This document shows positions 6,866 to 16,034 of a stretch of 59,023 nt of DNA, in pieces. Under the pieces are notes generated by a model. It did no database searches and was not told the DNA's origin. It saw only the letters and a list, made by a program, of their open reading frames with translations. Origin of the DNA: Pleomorphomonas sp. GTDB lineage: Bacteria > Pseudomonadota > Alphaproteobacteria > Rhizobiales > Pleomorphomonadaceae. How positions within the stretch are numbered: the first letter of the stretch is position 1; every line of letters starts with the position of its first letter. Where the stretch lies: positions 1 to 59,023 of the forward strand of contig JAUVXG010000006.1 in assembly GCA_030603685.1 (NCBI GenBank), read 5' to 3'. Position numbers and translations under genes: made by a program.

Positions 6866-9271
6866 TCAACCGACTCGGATCAGATCAAGGGCCCGGATAT
6901 CGGCTTCGTTGCGCGGTCCGCCCATGCCGCCGGGGCTGATATAGGTCTCATTTGCCGAAAGACCGCTCATGTTGAAGAAATCGGCGACTTCGACCCGATA
7001 GCGGCCGGCCTGGAGCTGCAGCGGCAGCGTCGTCGAACGCCGGAGCGGGTTGACCGGCGTCATGTGAGGCATCTGAACGATACCCGACGCGATCTGTTGC
7101 CCGTCGTTGCCGAGCACGCTCACCCGCTTCACCGCGTTGGTGACGCCGGTCTGGATATGAAAGCTGTGGTTTCTGTAGAGAAGCGCCAGCCGATAGTCGC
7201 CGGCTTCTCGCACCACAACGTCGGCGAAGACCAGCCGGTCACCCACCCGATCCACGCCAGGACCATCGATGCCGACAGTCAGAACCGCGCCGGTCTCGAT
7301 GGCCGCCTCGCGCGACGGGTGCGAGGCGTTACCCCCTTCAGCAAAGCGGGCGATCACGCGATAGGCGCGGCGCACGCCGGGCCGAAGCGGCAGCGGATCG
7401 TGCCAGAGGTTCTCCGCCAGACCGGCCACCGCCTCCTCTCCGTCCCGCAGAACGGTGAAGAGGAGGGCGTCACTTCGCCCGGAGCGCGGAGGCTGACCTT
7501 CAAAGTTGAGCCGTACCCGCCCGTTCTCAATATTGAGATCCGTGATCACCGGCTCGCGCGGCGAGAAGATGAGCGGATCGTCGTGGGTCCCGGCTTCGAC
7601 CACAGGGATCAACGTGAGATCGGACTCGTCGGCGACGAGATCGCCGAAGAACAGCTCGATGAGATTGTCGTCCCTCAGATGGGAATCGAAGATGGCGCCC
7701 GACACCGGCGTTCCGTTGAGGCGCAGTTCGCTGAGCGCGTAGTACCCCTGCGCGGCGGCCCGCGGCGGCAGGTTGAGCACGAGATCGATACGCCGACCGT
7801 GATGGCCAAGGCCATGGAGCACGGCCCTGTCGCCGCCAAGCCTGTCCCGGACGTGCGCGGTGAGGAAAGGCGCAAGGCGGAAGCCGTCCTTCTCCGGCCG
7901 ATAGCCGAAGATCGCTCTCATCACCATGCCGAGATAACCGCCGACCGACCAGAGCTGGCGGGCCGAGGAAATGCGCGGCCCGTCGTCGAACCAGGTGCGC
8001 CCGGTCAGCCACTCCTGGTTTTCCACGTTGTCGAGATTGAGAGCGGCGGCGCGGACCAGCGAATCGAAGGCATGGTCGAACGCCGCGACGGCCTGCGTCT
8101 CGGCGGCGGCCAGCAGTTCGTAGGCGGTGACAAAGGGCCAGATGGCGCGATTGTGGTAGCAGAAGTCATCGGGCTGAGCCGGGTAGTAGACAGGCACACC
8201 GAAAGGCACGTGCGGGTAGGATGCCAGAATGCGCCGTGCCCGATCGCGACCGGTGACGCCGGTCAGGATGGCGAGGGCGAGGCCGAGCATGTCGAACTTC
8301 TCGACCGGCCGAGCCGGACTGTCGGGTGTGGTGATCGAAGCGTAGAGCCCCTTCCCTTCCAGCCAGAAGCCACGGTCGATGGCCGAACGAAGTTCGGCGG
8401 CCCAGCCGGCGTAACGATCGGCCCTGGCCTTGTCGCCCCGTTCTGAGGCAAGCCGAGCGGCGAGATCGAGCGCTTTGTAGTGGCAGACGTTGGTGGACAG
8501 CGCCTTGGATGTCGCGATGGTGGTGAGGTCGTCGATCACCCATGGCGCATAGGTCTGGTCACGCCAATCGAGGAAAGACTGTTCGCCCCGATAAAGTCCG
8601 TCGGCGACATCGAAGGCGGCGAGCCGGTCGGCCTCGATGGTGCCGGACAGCGCGCGAAAGGCCGTGTCGGCAAAAGCAGCGCGCGCATCGCCGTGGAGAG
8701 TGCCGAGCAGCGCTTCGGCGCCGAAAGCCCAGGAGACGCGATCGGTGCTCACCGGCCAGCTGCCGCCCGAACCGGTATCCTGGACGATTTGCAGACCACC
8801 CGCCGGCAGTTCCTCCGGCAGGGCGAGACCGTCACGAAACGGGCTTACCTTGTAGAGAAGCGTCGTGGCTGCCCTCTCCGGGTCGAGCACTGCCAGTCCG
8901 AGATGGGTGGCGTAGGAAACATCGCGGGTCCAGACATAGGTCCACTTCTCGCCGGTCTGGTAACACTCGCAAGGAATGGGTTCGCCATGGCGATAGGCGC
9001 CGTCGCGAATGGACGAAACAGCGTTGAGCCGAGCATCTTCTATCGCCTGGGCGAACAGCGCATCGAACAGCGGCGATGCGGTCTCGACCCGCGGATCGGT
9101 AGCAAGCTCCTCTATATGCCGATGGCGCGACTGGGTTTCGCGTCGGGTGGCGGTGGTGGTCAACCCAAACACCCGGCTTCCATCGGAGACCCAGGCTTTC
9201 ACCTCGACCGTTTCGTCGCGTCCGGACGGCTCTGTCGGATAGGGCGGAAAGGATTGGCTTTCCTCGCGCAT
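6866..9271 (-). CDS. Six-hairpin (alpha/alpha-barrel) glycosidase-like protein
   Basis: An 801-residue protein. The frame is open to 9340, but the ATG at 9271 follows a good ribosome-binding site (GGAGGACGATC) and removes an arginine-rich pseudo-leader. The middle (about residues 100-480) resembles the helical-barrel catalytic domain of six-hairpin glycosidases: KWTYVWTRDVSYATHLG, PVSTDRVSWAFGAEALLG, NVENQEWLTGRTWFDDGP and ARQLWSVGGYLGMVMR; the acidic residues in these segments are candidates for catalysis. The rest is beta-rich accessory domains. No signal peptide is visible, so it probably acts in the cytoplasm on imported oligosaccharides. It lies 93 bp downstream of the LacI gene in the same direction, next to an alpha-xylosidase. 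The exact family and bond cleaved are unresolved. Confidence 0.75.
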   Translation of the reverse strand: MREESQSFPPYPTEPSGRDETVEVKAWVSDGSRVFGLTTTATRRETQSRHRHIEELATDPRVETASPLFDALFAQAIEDARLNAVSSIRDGAYRHGEPIPCECYQTGEKWTYVWTRDVSYATHLGLAVLDPERAATTLLYKVSPFRDGLALPEELPAGGLQIVQDTGSGGSWPVSTDRVSWAFGAEALLGTLHGDARAAFADTAFRALSGTIEADRLAAFDVADGLYRGEQSFLDWRDQTYAPWVIDDLTTIATSKALSTNVCHYKALDLAARLASERGDKARADRYAGWAAELRSAIDRGFWLEGKGLYASITTPDSPARPVEKFDMLGLALAILTGVTGRDRARRILASYPHVPFGVPVYYPAQPDDFCYHNRAIWPFVTAYELLAAAETQAVAAFDHAFDSLVRAAALNLDNVENQEWLTGRTWFDDGPRISSARQLWSVGGYLGMVMRAIFGYRPEKDGFRLAPFLTAHVRDRLGGDRAVLHGLGHHGRRIDLVLNLPPRAAAQGYYALSELRLNGTPVSGAIFDSHLRDDNLIELFFGDLVADESDLTLIPVVEAGTHDDPLIFSPREPVITDLNIENGRVRLNFEGQPPRSGRSDALLFTVLRDGEEAVAGLAENLWHDPLPLRPGVRRAYRVIARFAEGGNASHPSREAAIETGAVLTVGIDGPGVDRVGDRLVFADVVVREAGDYRLALLYRNHSFHIQTGVTNAVKRVSVLGNDGQQIASGIVQMPHMTPVNPLRRSTTLPLQLQAGRYRVEVADFFNMSGLSANETYISPGGMGGPRNEADIRALDLIRVG

Positions 9272-9311
9272 GATCGTCCTCCGGCGACGGGCGAATCGGC
9301 CGAACGCCCTC

Positions 9312-9325
9312 CGCCAAGGTTTACG
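9312..9325 (-). promoter_or_regulatory. Possible degenerate LacI operator before the glycosidase
   Basis: Read leftward, CGTAAACCTTGGCG matches 11 of 14 positions of the palindrome CGTAAACGTTTACG found at the two strong sites of this module. It lies 41 bp before the glycosidase start, in the gap after the LacI gene. One half-site is intact and the other is eroded, and I see no good -10 box directly before it. It may be a weak auxiliary site or chance. Confidence 0.25.
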
Positions 9326-9364
9326 CCGGTCCGCCGTCATCTGGAACGCCGGTCACTTTACGCG

Positions 9365-10396
9365 TCAGCCGACGCGGAACCCGTCGCTGTCGCGGCCGAT
9401 CAGTTCCCAAGGCCAGATCTCCTGGATCAGCGCGCCGCCATAGCTTTCGGCGAAGCGCGGCATCGTGGCGAGCAACGCCTGAGCAAGGCGTCGCCCAAGC
9501 CCGTAGAGATCGAGCCGGAAGCAGGTGAGCGGTGGCGCCATGAACTGGGCGATCGTCGTGTCGGCCGAGCAACTGAGGATCGCCACGTCGCGGCCGGGCT
9601 GCAATCCGGACTCGGAAAGGCAGGCATAAGCGCCGACGACAGCCCGATAATGGGGGAAGATCACCGCCGTCGGAGGCGCCGCCATGGCAAGGAACTCGGT
9701 CATTGCCTTGTAGCCGCCCTCTTCGTGGGTGTCGGCCCTGATCATCAGCGCCTCGTCGATGGCGATGCCTCGGTCCATGAGTTCACGCCGGTAGGCGTCC
9801 TGCAACATGGTGTCGAGACGGTAGCCTGGATCGCCCGTGACCAGCGCCACGCGACGATGGCCAAAGCCGGCAAGACGGTCGATGGCGGCGCGCATTGCAA
9901 AGTCGAAGTCGAGGTCCATCCAGGGATGGCTGCCACCCGACCACGACCGCCCCATGGTGGCGAAAGGAAAACTACGGCCGGCGAGATAATCGAGGCGCGG
10001 ATCGTTGTCGCGCGTCTCGGCCAGGATCAGCGCGTCGGCTTGCCGCCGCTCGACGATCCGTTTCACGCGGTCGAGCATGTCCATGCCCGGCTTGTTCAGA
10101 TGGATGACGAGGTCGAGACCGTGCTCGGCGAACTGATCCTGAATGCCACGCGACAGTTCCATGAAAAACATGGTGTCGGTCTTGGAGGTGAGGTCGGTGG
10201 AAAGCAACAAGGCAACGACGTTGAGCGTGCCCTGGCGGAGGCTGCGTCCAGCCTGATCCGGGGCATAACCAAGCGCCGCCGCCGCCTCCAACACGCGCTT
10301 GCGCGTTTCGGCGTTGACCTCCGGATGGCCGTTGAGCGCCCGCGACACCGTGCCGATGGAAATGTTGAGGTGGCGCGCCAGCTCCTTGATGCCCAA
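9365..10396 (-). CDS. LacI-family transcriptional regulator of the alpha-xyloside module
   Basis: A 343-residue repressor-type protein. The helix-turn-helix starts immediately (GIKELARHLNISIGTVSRALNG), followed by the hinge (YAPDQAGRSLRQG) and a sugar-binding periplasmic-binding-protein-like domain. The start is TTG at 10396 with GAGGATGAGGG just upstream; no later start would keep the DNA-binding domain. It is divergent from the yicI-type gene and upstream of the glycosidase on its own strand. The adjacent palindrome at 10600-10613 and its twin at 17461-17474 are the likely binding sites. An inducer related to isoprimeverose or xylose is inferred from the neighbours. Confidence 0.9.
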   Translation of the reverse strand: MGIKELARHLNISIGTVSRALNGHPEVNAETRKRVLEAAAALGYAPDQAGRSLRQGTLNVVALLLSTDLTSKTDTMFFMELSRGIQDQFAEHGLDLVIHLNKPGMDMLDRVKRIVERRQADALILAETRDNDPRLDYLAGRSFPFATMGRSWSGGSHPWMDLDFDFAMRAAIDRLAGFGHRRVALVTGDPGYRLDTMLQDAYRRELMDRGIAIDEALMIRADTHEEGGYKAMTEFLAMAAPPTAVIFPHYRAVVGAYACLSESGLQPGRDVAILSCSADTTIAQFMAPPLTCFRLDLYGLGRRLAQALLATMPRFAESYGGALIQEIWPWELIGRDSDGFRVG

Positions 10397-10570
10397 TCCC
10401 TCATCCTCCGCGTCCAGCGCCGAAGCCCATTCCGGAGGGGCCGACCATCTGCCACCCCCGTCTTTCAGCAGAATTCCGGCGGTCGATCAATAGCGGAACA
10501 CCTCGAGCGCGCCGGGCGCAGACCCTGACCGTTCGGGATCGTGGCGGCAATGCTTCGATACAAAAGCCCT

Positions 10571-10613
10571 TTGACAGGAGGCATTGTCACCGCTATCGTC
10601 GTAAACGTTTACG
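10571..10613 (+). promoter_or_regulatory. Promoter with LacI operator for the alpha-xylosidase gene
   Basis: TTGACA (10571-10576), a 17-bp spacer and TATCGT (10594-10599) make a sigma-70-type promoter. The perfect 14-bp palindrome CGTAAACGTTTACG (10600-10613) follows at once, covering the transcription start, the classic site for a LacI-family repressor. The 17 bp CGTCGTAAACGTTTACG recur exactly in front of the CUT1 importer operon. The transcript would have a leader of about 100 nt before the ATG at 10715. The rest of the 10397-10714 gap shows nothing else I can support. Confidence 0.8.
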
Positions 10614-10714
10614 GAATAGATGAAGACCGTGGAATCGCAAGCCCCACGAAGGTCTTGGCGACGAGCGGCGGACGCGTGGCTCCCCAGTTGGCGGAGCGCC
10701 TGGGGAGGAAGACA

Positions 10715-13033
10715 ATGAAGTTCAGCGACGGCAACTGGCTGCTGCCGGCAGGCATGAGCATCGTCAATCCGCATCACGTGCATGCGGTGCGGACGGATGT
10801 ACGCAAGGCCGAGATTCTGGCCCTTGCCGTACGTGGTCGCGGTCGCGCCGACCAGATCAACGCGCCGACGCTGACGATGACGCTGAGCTCCCCAATGGAG
10901 GGCGTCATCGGCGTGCGCATCGAGCATCACAGGGGCGCCGCGAAGCGCGGTCCTGCCTTCGAGCTGTTTTCCGACGACGCTTTCCGGCCGACGATCACCG
11001 ATGGCGAGACCGCCCTCTCCTTCACATCCGGCGGCCTGACCCTGACCGTTTCCAAGGACGGCGACTGGCGGACCGAAGTGACGCGCGGTGGCAAGCGGCT
11101 GACCGGCACGGGGTTCCGCGAGACGGGCCACGCGAGCGTCGCGGGGGAACCGCCCCATGTGTTCGAACGACTGGACCTTGAGGTCGGCACCTTGGTCTAC
11201 GGCCTTGGCGAACGCTTCTCCCCCTTCGTCAAGAACGGGCAGAGCATCGACATCTGGAACCAGGATGGCGGCACGTCCACCACGCAGGCCTACAAGAACA
11301 TCCCGTTCTTCCTGACCAACAGGGGTTGGGGCGTGCTGGTCAACGATCCCGGCCGCGTCGGCTTCGAGGTGGCGTCTGAGAAGGTGTCGAAGGTGCAGTT
11401 CGCCACCGAGGGCGAAGTGCTCGAGTACTATCTGATCGACGGTCCGACGCCGAAGGCCGTCCTCGAGCGCTATACGCGCCTCACCGGCCGACCGGCCCTG
11501 CCGCCGGCCTGGTCCTTCGGTCTGTGGCTGACGACGTCGTTCACCACCGACTACGACGAGGGTACCGTCAATTCTTTCGTCGACGGCATGTTCCAGCGCG
11601 ACATTCCCCTCCACGTCTTCCACTTCGACTGCTTCTGGATGCGCGGCGTCCACTGGTGCGATTTCGAGTGGGATCCCGACGTGTTCCCCGATCCCGAGGG
11701 CATGCTGAAGCGCCTCCGGGACAAGGGACTGAAGATCTGTCTCTGGATCAATCCCTACATCGCCCAGGCCTCGAAGCTGTTCGACGAAGCGGCGGAGAAG
11801 GGGTACCTCCTGAAGCGGCCCGATGGCAGCGTCTGGCAGTGGGATCTCTGGCAGGCCGGACAGGGCATCGTCGACTTCACCAATCCCGAGGCAGCCGCCT
11901 GGTATGCCGGCCATCTCAAGCGCCTCGTCGCCATGGGCGTCGATGCCTTCAAGACCGATTTCGGCGAGCGAATCCCGACTGATGTCGTCTGGCACGACGG
12001 CTCGGACCCGCAGAAGATGCACAACTACTACCCCTTCCTCTACAACAAGGTGGTCCACGACGCCTTGATCGAGACGCGGGGCGAAAGTGTGCTGTTCGCC
12101 CGTTCGGCCACCGTCGGTGGCCAGCAGTTCCCCGTGCACTGGGGCGGCGATTGCTACTCCGACTATCCGGCCATGGCCGAAACGCTGCGCGGCGGGCTGT
12201 CGCTCGGCCTTTCCGGCTTCGGCTTCTGGAGCCACGACATCGGCGGCTTCGAGAACACTGCCGAGGCCGACGTCTACAAACGTTGGTGCGCCTTCGGCCT
12301 CCTCTCCAGCCACAGCCGCCTGCATGGCTCCAAATCCTATCGCGTGCCCTGGCTGTTCGACCAGGAGGCGGAAGCGGTGCTCAGGGACTTCGCACGTCTC
12401 AAGTGCTCGCTGATGCCCTACCTCTACGGTGCCGCCGTCGAGGCATCGGAAACCGGTGTGCCGGTGCTCAGGGCCATGCTGCTGGAGTTTCCCGATGACC
12501 CGGGCGTCGAGACGCTCGACCGGCAGTTCATGCTGGGCTCGGCCCTGCTTGTCGCCCCGGTTTTCGATAAGGACGGCGAGGTCACCGTCTATCTGCCGGC
12601 CGGACGCTGGACGCAGCTTCTCACCGGCGAAGTCGTCGAGGGCCCTGTCTGGCGGCGCGAGACGCATGACGTCATGAGCCTGCCCCTTTACGTGCGACCG
12701 GGCAGTCTCGTCGCCTTTGGCGGCAACGACCGGCGGCCAGACTACGACTACACCGACGGCGTCACCTTTGCCCTCTATGAACTCGCCGACGGCGCCAGCG
12801 TCACCGCAACGGTTCCGGACTATCGAAACGGCGCGCTGGCCCTGGCGCTGACGGTGCGCCGCGACGGCGACGTGATCACCGCGACGCCCGATCGGGACCA
12901 AACCTACGCGCTTCGCCTCGTCGGCATCCGCCATGTCGCCGCCGTCGATGGCAGCGACGACTTCGAGCAGCGTTCCGGCAGCGTTACCCTCCGCGCCGCC
13001 GGCCCGCTTCGGATCACCCTCCCACCGGCCTGA
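10715..13033 (+). CDS. yicI: Alpha-xylosidase, GH31 (YicI type)
   Basis: A 772-residue enzyme, the same length as Escherichia coli YicI. It should release alpha-linked xylose from isoprimeverose and xyloglucan fragments in the cytoplasm; there is no signal peptide. Seen here: an N-terminal beta-domain, then the TIM barrel with FGLWLTTSFTTDY, HVFHFDCFWMRG and the nucleophile segment FKTDFGERIPTDV (Asp near 415). The acid/base Asp is near 479 in HWGGDCYSDY. KTDFGERIPTDV and the overall YicI pattern favour alpha-xylosidase over alpha-glucosidase. The open frame extends to 10541, but the ATG at 10715 follows GGGGAGGAAGACA and matches the family's length. It has its own promoter/operator and terminator. 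Confidence 0.95.
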   Translation: MKFSDGNWLLPAGMSIVNPHHVHAVRTDVRKAEILALAVRGRGRADQINAPTLTMTLSSPMEGVIGVRIEHHRGAAKRGPAFELFSDDAFRPTITDGETALSFTSGGLTLTVSKDGDWRTEVTRGGKRLTGTGFRETGHASVAGEPPHVFERLDLEVGTLVYGLGERFSPFVKNGQSIDIWNQDGGTSTTQAYKNIPFFLTNRGWGVLVNDPGRVGFEVASEKVSKVQFATEGEVLEYYLIDGPTPKAVLERYTRLTGRPALPPAWSFGLWLTTSFTTDYDEGTVNSFVDGMFQRDIPLHVFHFDCFWMRGVHWCDFEWDPDVFPDPEGMLKRLRDKGLKICLWINPYIAQASKLFDEAAEKGYLLKRPDGSVWQWDLWQAGQGIVDFTNPEAAAWYAGHLKRLVAMGVDAFKTDFGERIPTDVVWHDGSDPQKMHNYYPFLYNKVVHDALIETRGESVLFARSATVGGQQFPVHWGGDCYSDYPAMAETLRGGLSLGLSGFGFWSHDIGGFENTAEADVYKRWCAFGLLSSHSRLHGSKSYRVPWLFDQEAEAVLRDFARLKCSLMPYLYGAAVEASETGVPVLRAMLLEFPDDPGVETLDRQFMLGSALLVAPVFDKDGEVTVYLPAGRWTQLLTGEVVEGPVWRRETHDVMSLPLYVRPGSLVAFGGNDRRPDYDYTDGVTFALYELADGASVTATVPDYRNGALALALTVRRDGDVITATPDRDQTYALRLVGIRHVAAVDGSDDFEQRSGSVTLRAAGPLRITLPPA

Positions 13034-13068
13034 TGGCTGCGCCATTCACGGCGACGATCCGAAGCAAG

Positions 13069-13098
13069 AACCCCGGAAGCATGGCTTCCGGGGTTTTT
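13069..13098 (+). terminator. Rho-independent terminator after yicI
   Basis: ACCCCGGAAGC, loop ATG, GCTTCCGGGG, then TTTTT (13094-13098). The stem is perfect and GC-rich. It lies between two converging transcripts and may also stop the leftward importer operon, although the T-run on that side is short. Confidence 0.9.
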
Positions 13099-13123
13099 CT
13101 TGGTCCATCGAGAAGGATCGCCG

Positions 13124-14191
13124 TCAGAGGCGCTTTTCCGTCGCCCCGTCGAAGACATGGACAGCCGTATCGGCGAACGCCAGACCGACGAGATCGCCAT
13201 TGGCGACCATCCGGCGGCCGGTCTCCACCACCATCAGTTCTGGGTTCGTCGCGGTGGATACGAAGGTCGTGGAGCCGGTGGATTCGGTAAAGGCGACGGG
13301 AGCGTCGAAACGGCCTTCTCCAGGCGCGGTCAAGGTGATGTGTTCCGGCCGAATACCGATCAGCACGCTGGAGCCGATGGGCGCGGCAACGGGGATCGTC
13401 AGACGGATCGGCCCCTTGCCCAGATCGATCGTCGCGGCGCGCCCCTCCGCCACCGTCGCCGGCAGAAAGTTCATGGCGGGGGAGCCGATGAACCCGGCAA
13501 CGAATTTATTCGCCGGCTTATCATAGAGATCGAGCGGCCGCCCCTGCTGTTCGATGATGCCGGCCCGCAGGACGACGACGTGATCGGCCATGGTCATGGC
13601 CTCGATCTGATCGTGCGTCACATAGACCGAGGTTGCGCCAAGCCGATCATGCAGGGCGCGAATCTCCTTGCGCATGTGAACCCGCAAGGCCGCGTCGAGG
13701 TTGGACAGAGGCTCGTCGAACAGGAAAGCCTTGGGGTTGCGGATGATCGCCCTGCTCATGGCTACGCGCTGGCGCTGTCCGCCGGAGAGCTCTCGCGGAT
13801 AACGATGCAGAAGATCGGACAAGCCAGTGGTCGCAGCCACCTCGGCGGCGGCCTTCTTCCGTTCGCCCTTGGAGACGCCATGCACCCGAAGCGAATAAGT
13901 GAGATTCTCCTCGACCGTCATGTGCGGATAGAGGGCGTAGGACTGGAACACCATGGCAACATCGCGCTTGCGCGGCGGCAGCGTCGTCACCACCTCGCCA
14001 GCGATCGAGATGTCGCCGCCGGTGATCTTTTCGAGGCCGGCCAGCGAGCGCAGCAGCGTCGACTTGCCGCATCCGGAGGGGCCGACCAGCGCGACAAAAC
14101 TGCCCTTGTCGATGGAAAGATTGATGTCCTTCAGCGCATGGTAGGCGCCGTAGTGCTTGTTGACGCCGGAAAATTCGATCTGCGTGGTCAT
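13124..14191 (-). CDS. Sugar ABC transporter ATP-binding protein (UgpC/MalK/MsmX type)
   Basis: A 355-residue ATPase of CUT1 importers. Walker A GPSGCGKST, signature LSGGQRQRVAMSRA and Walker B AFLFDEPLSNLD are intact; the C-terminal third is the TOBE regulatory domain (IGIRPEHITL). The start at 14191 overlaps the upstream permease by 4 bp; a frame open to 14860 is spurious. It ends the operon binding protein - permease - permease - ATPase, controlled by the LacI operator at 17461. Alpha-xyloside oligosaccharides are the inferred cargo. Confidence 0.93.
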   Translation of the reverse strand: MTTQIEFSGVNKHYGAYHALKDINLSIDKGSFVALVGPSGCGKSTLLRSLAGLEKITGGDISIAGEVVTTLPPRKRDVAMVFQSYALYPHMTVEENLTYSLRVHGVSKGERKKAAAEVAATTGLSDLLHRYPRELSGGQRQRVAMSRAIIRNPKAFLFDEPLSNLDAALRVHMRKEIRALHDRLGATSVYVTHDQIEAMTMADHVVVLRAGIIEQQGRPLDLYDKPANKFVAGFIGSPAMNFLPATVAEGRAATIDLGKGPIRLTIPVAAPIGSSVLIGIRPEHITLTAPGEGRFDAPVAFTESTGSTTFVSTATNPELMVVETGRRMVANGDLVGLAFADTAVHVFDGATEKRL

Positions 14192-15015
14192 TTCAGGGCT
14201 CCGGAGGTCAGGCCAGAGACGATGCGCCGCTGCAGCAGCACGAAGGTCGCCAGAATGGGGGTCACGTAGATCGAGGCGAAGGCCATGATCCGGTTCCATT
14301 CGTTGGTGTTCGGGCCCATGAAAGCATTGAGGCCGACCGAGCTCGGTTGCAGCTCGATCTCCTGGATCAGAGACTTCGAGTAGACGAACTCGCCGAAGGC
14401 CTGCATGAAGATCAGGATGGCGGAAACGAGGATGCCATTGCGGGCGAGCGGCAGCACGATCGACCAGAAGGCGCCAATGCGCGAGTTGCCGTCGACGAGC
14501 GCGGCTTCCTCCAGTTCCATCGGCACGCTCATGAAGGTGGCGCGAACCAACACGATGAAGAAGGGCATGCTCTTGGCGGCGATCGCCAGGATCACTGCGG
14601 TGCGGGGAAAGTCGAGGATGCCGGTCAGCGTGAACAGCACGAAGATCGGCGTGATCATCAGCGAGGCCGGCAGCACCTGCAGCATCAGCACCAGGAACAG
14701 GCCGACATCGACCCAGGCGTTGCGATAGCGGGCGAGCACATAGGCGGCGCCGGTGCCGAGCACGGCGATCAACGCCACCGATCCCGACGCGATCACCACC
14801 GAGTTCCACAGGAACCGACCCATGCCCTTCAGCTGGAAAACGAAGGGAAAGATCGACCACTGGGGGTCGTCGGGCCAGAAGGACGGCGGCGTGGCGAACA
14901 TCTCCGAGCCGGTCTTCAGCGCGGTGATGTACATCCAGTAGAGCGGAAAGAGGTAGATGGCGGCAAGCAGCAGAGCGATGACGAGCAGCAGCCGGTTTCT
15001 GAAGGTCTCGCTCAT
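14188..15015 (-). CDS. Carbohydrate ABC transporter permease (MalG type)
   Basis: A 275-residue inner-membrane permease with six hydrophobic segments. The ATPase-contact loop EEAALVDGNSRIGAFWSIVLP near residue 180 is the EAA motif. GAGGTGAGAGG precedes the ATG at 15015. It overlaps the preceding permease by 4 bp and the ATPase by 4 bp and should pair with the MalF-type subunit. Confidence 0.92.
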   Translation of the reverse strand: MSETFRNRLLLVIALLLAAIYLFPLYWMYITALKTGSEMFATPPSFWPDDPQWSIFPFVFQLKGMGRFLWNSVVIASGSVALIAVLGTGAAYVLARYRNAWVDVGLFLVLMLQVLPASLMITPIFVLFTLTGILDFPRTAVILAIAAKSMPFFIVLVRATFMSVPMELEEAALVDGNSRIGAFWSIVLPLARNGILVSAILIFMQAFGEFVYSKSLIQEIELQPSSVGLNAFMGPNTNEWNRIMAFASIYVTPILATFVLLQRRIVSGLTSGALK

Positions 15016-15914
15016 CCTCTCACCTCGTGGCGGGTCGACCGGACGTAGTAGACGGATGCGAGCATCACAACGACGATCATGATCACCGAAATGGCCGCCC
15101 CGTTGGCGAAGTCGTATTGTTTGAACGAGAGGTCCCAGGCCCAGTATTGCGCGACGTTGGAGGAGTTGTTGGGACCGCCGGCGGTAATGGCGGCGAACAG
15201 GTCGAACTGCTGCAACGTGAAGATCAGGCCGAGCGAGATCAGAGCGCCGATGGTCGAGCGCATCATCGGCAGCGTGATCGTCCAGAAGCGGGTCAGGGCT
15301 CCGGCGCCGTCGAGTTCCGCCGCCTCATAGAGATCGTCGGGGATCGACGACAGACCAACCGACAGCAGGATCATGTTGAAGGACGCGCCGAGCCAGATGT
15401 TGGCGATGATGACGCTCCAGAGCGCGAAGGCCGGATCGGAACGCCAGAAGACGTTGTCCGAGATGATGTGAAGCTCGCGCAGAACGAAGTTGAAGACGCC
15501 GAAGTCGCCCGACAGCAGCCAGTTCCAGACCGCGCCGACCACGAGGCCCGGCATCACCCAGGACACCAGGAACAGGCCGCGCAGCCACGAGGCGCCGGGG
15601 AAATTCGTCCAGAAGAACAGGGCGAGCGCGAAGCCGAGCAGGAACTGGCCGGCGATGGAGGCGGCCAGGAAGGTTGCCGTGTGACCCATGATCGGCCAGA
15701 ACTCGGGCTGGGCGATCAACTGGCGATAGTTTTCAAAGCCGACCCAGGGACGGATGAAGCTGCCCAGGCTGAACATGTCCACGGCCTGGAAGCTCATGAC
15801 CACGTTGTAGATGAGCGGCACGCCGGAGAGCACGATGAGAAAGGCGAGCGGGATGCCGATCAGGCAGAGATCGAATCCCCGGCCATCGACGAGGCTTGAG
15901 TAGAGGCGTCGCAT
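15012..15914 (-). CDS. Carbohydrate ABC transporter permease (MalF type)
   Basis: A 300-residue permease with about six membrane segments and the EAA loop YEAAELDGAGALTRFWTITLP. The frame is open to 15989, but the ATG at 15914 with GGGGAGGACCG in front of it is the better start. It lies 120 bp after the binding-protein gene, and that gap contains a strong stem-loop. It forms the channel with the next permease. Confidence 0.9.
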   Translation of the reverse strand: MRRLYSSLVDGRGFDLCLIGIPLAFLIVLSGVPLIYNVVMSFQAVDMFSLGSFIRPWVGFENYRQLIAQPEFWPIMGHTATFLAASIAGQFLLGFALALFFWTNFPGASWLRGLFLVSWVMPGLVVGAVWNWLLSGDFGVFNFVLRELHIISDNVFWRSDPAFALWSVIIANIWLGASFNMILLSVGLSSIPDDLYEAAELDGAGALTRFWTITLPMMRSTIGALISLGLIFTLQQFDLFAAITAGGPNNSSNVAQYWAWDLSFKQYDFANGAAISVIMIVVVMLASVYYVRSTRHEVRG

Positions 15915-15996
15915 CGGTCCTCCCCGCATCCGCGTCCGGCCCGACCGCCGGCACGGAGCATCGCCCTTGCCGGGCAATGCGGTCAACACGCTGAAT

Positions 15997-16022
15997 GGTG
16001 CTCCGGCCGAAACCGGAGCACC
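15997..16022 (-). other. Intercistronic stem-loop between binding protein and permease
   Basis: GGTGCTCCGG, six-base loop, CCGGAGCACC: a perfect 10-bp stem 12 bp after the binding-protein stop codon. There is no T-run, so it is more likely an mRNA-stabilising or partial-termination element that raises binding-protein levels over permease levels. Confidence 0.65.
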
Positions 16023-16034
16023 TTGTCGAAAGGA

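Noticed and set aside
6734-10528. Two long plus-strand frames opposite the glycosidase and LacI genes
   Set aside because: They are antisense to recognised genes; no start signal and no domain.
10487-13045. An 852-codon open frame on the minus strand opposite yicI
   Set aside because: It lies exactly antisense to a full-length GH31 enzyme with intact motifs. Its translation has low-complexity, acidic, shadow-frame character and no recognisable domain.
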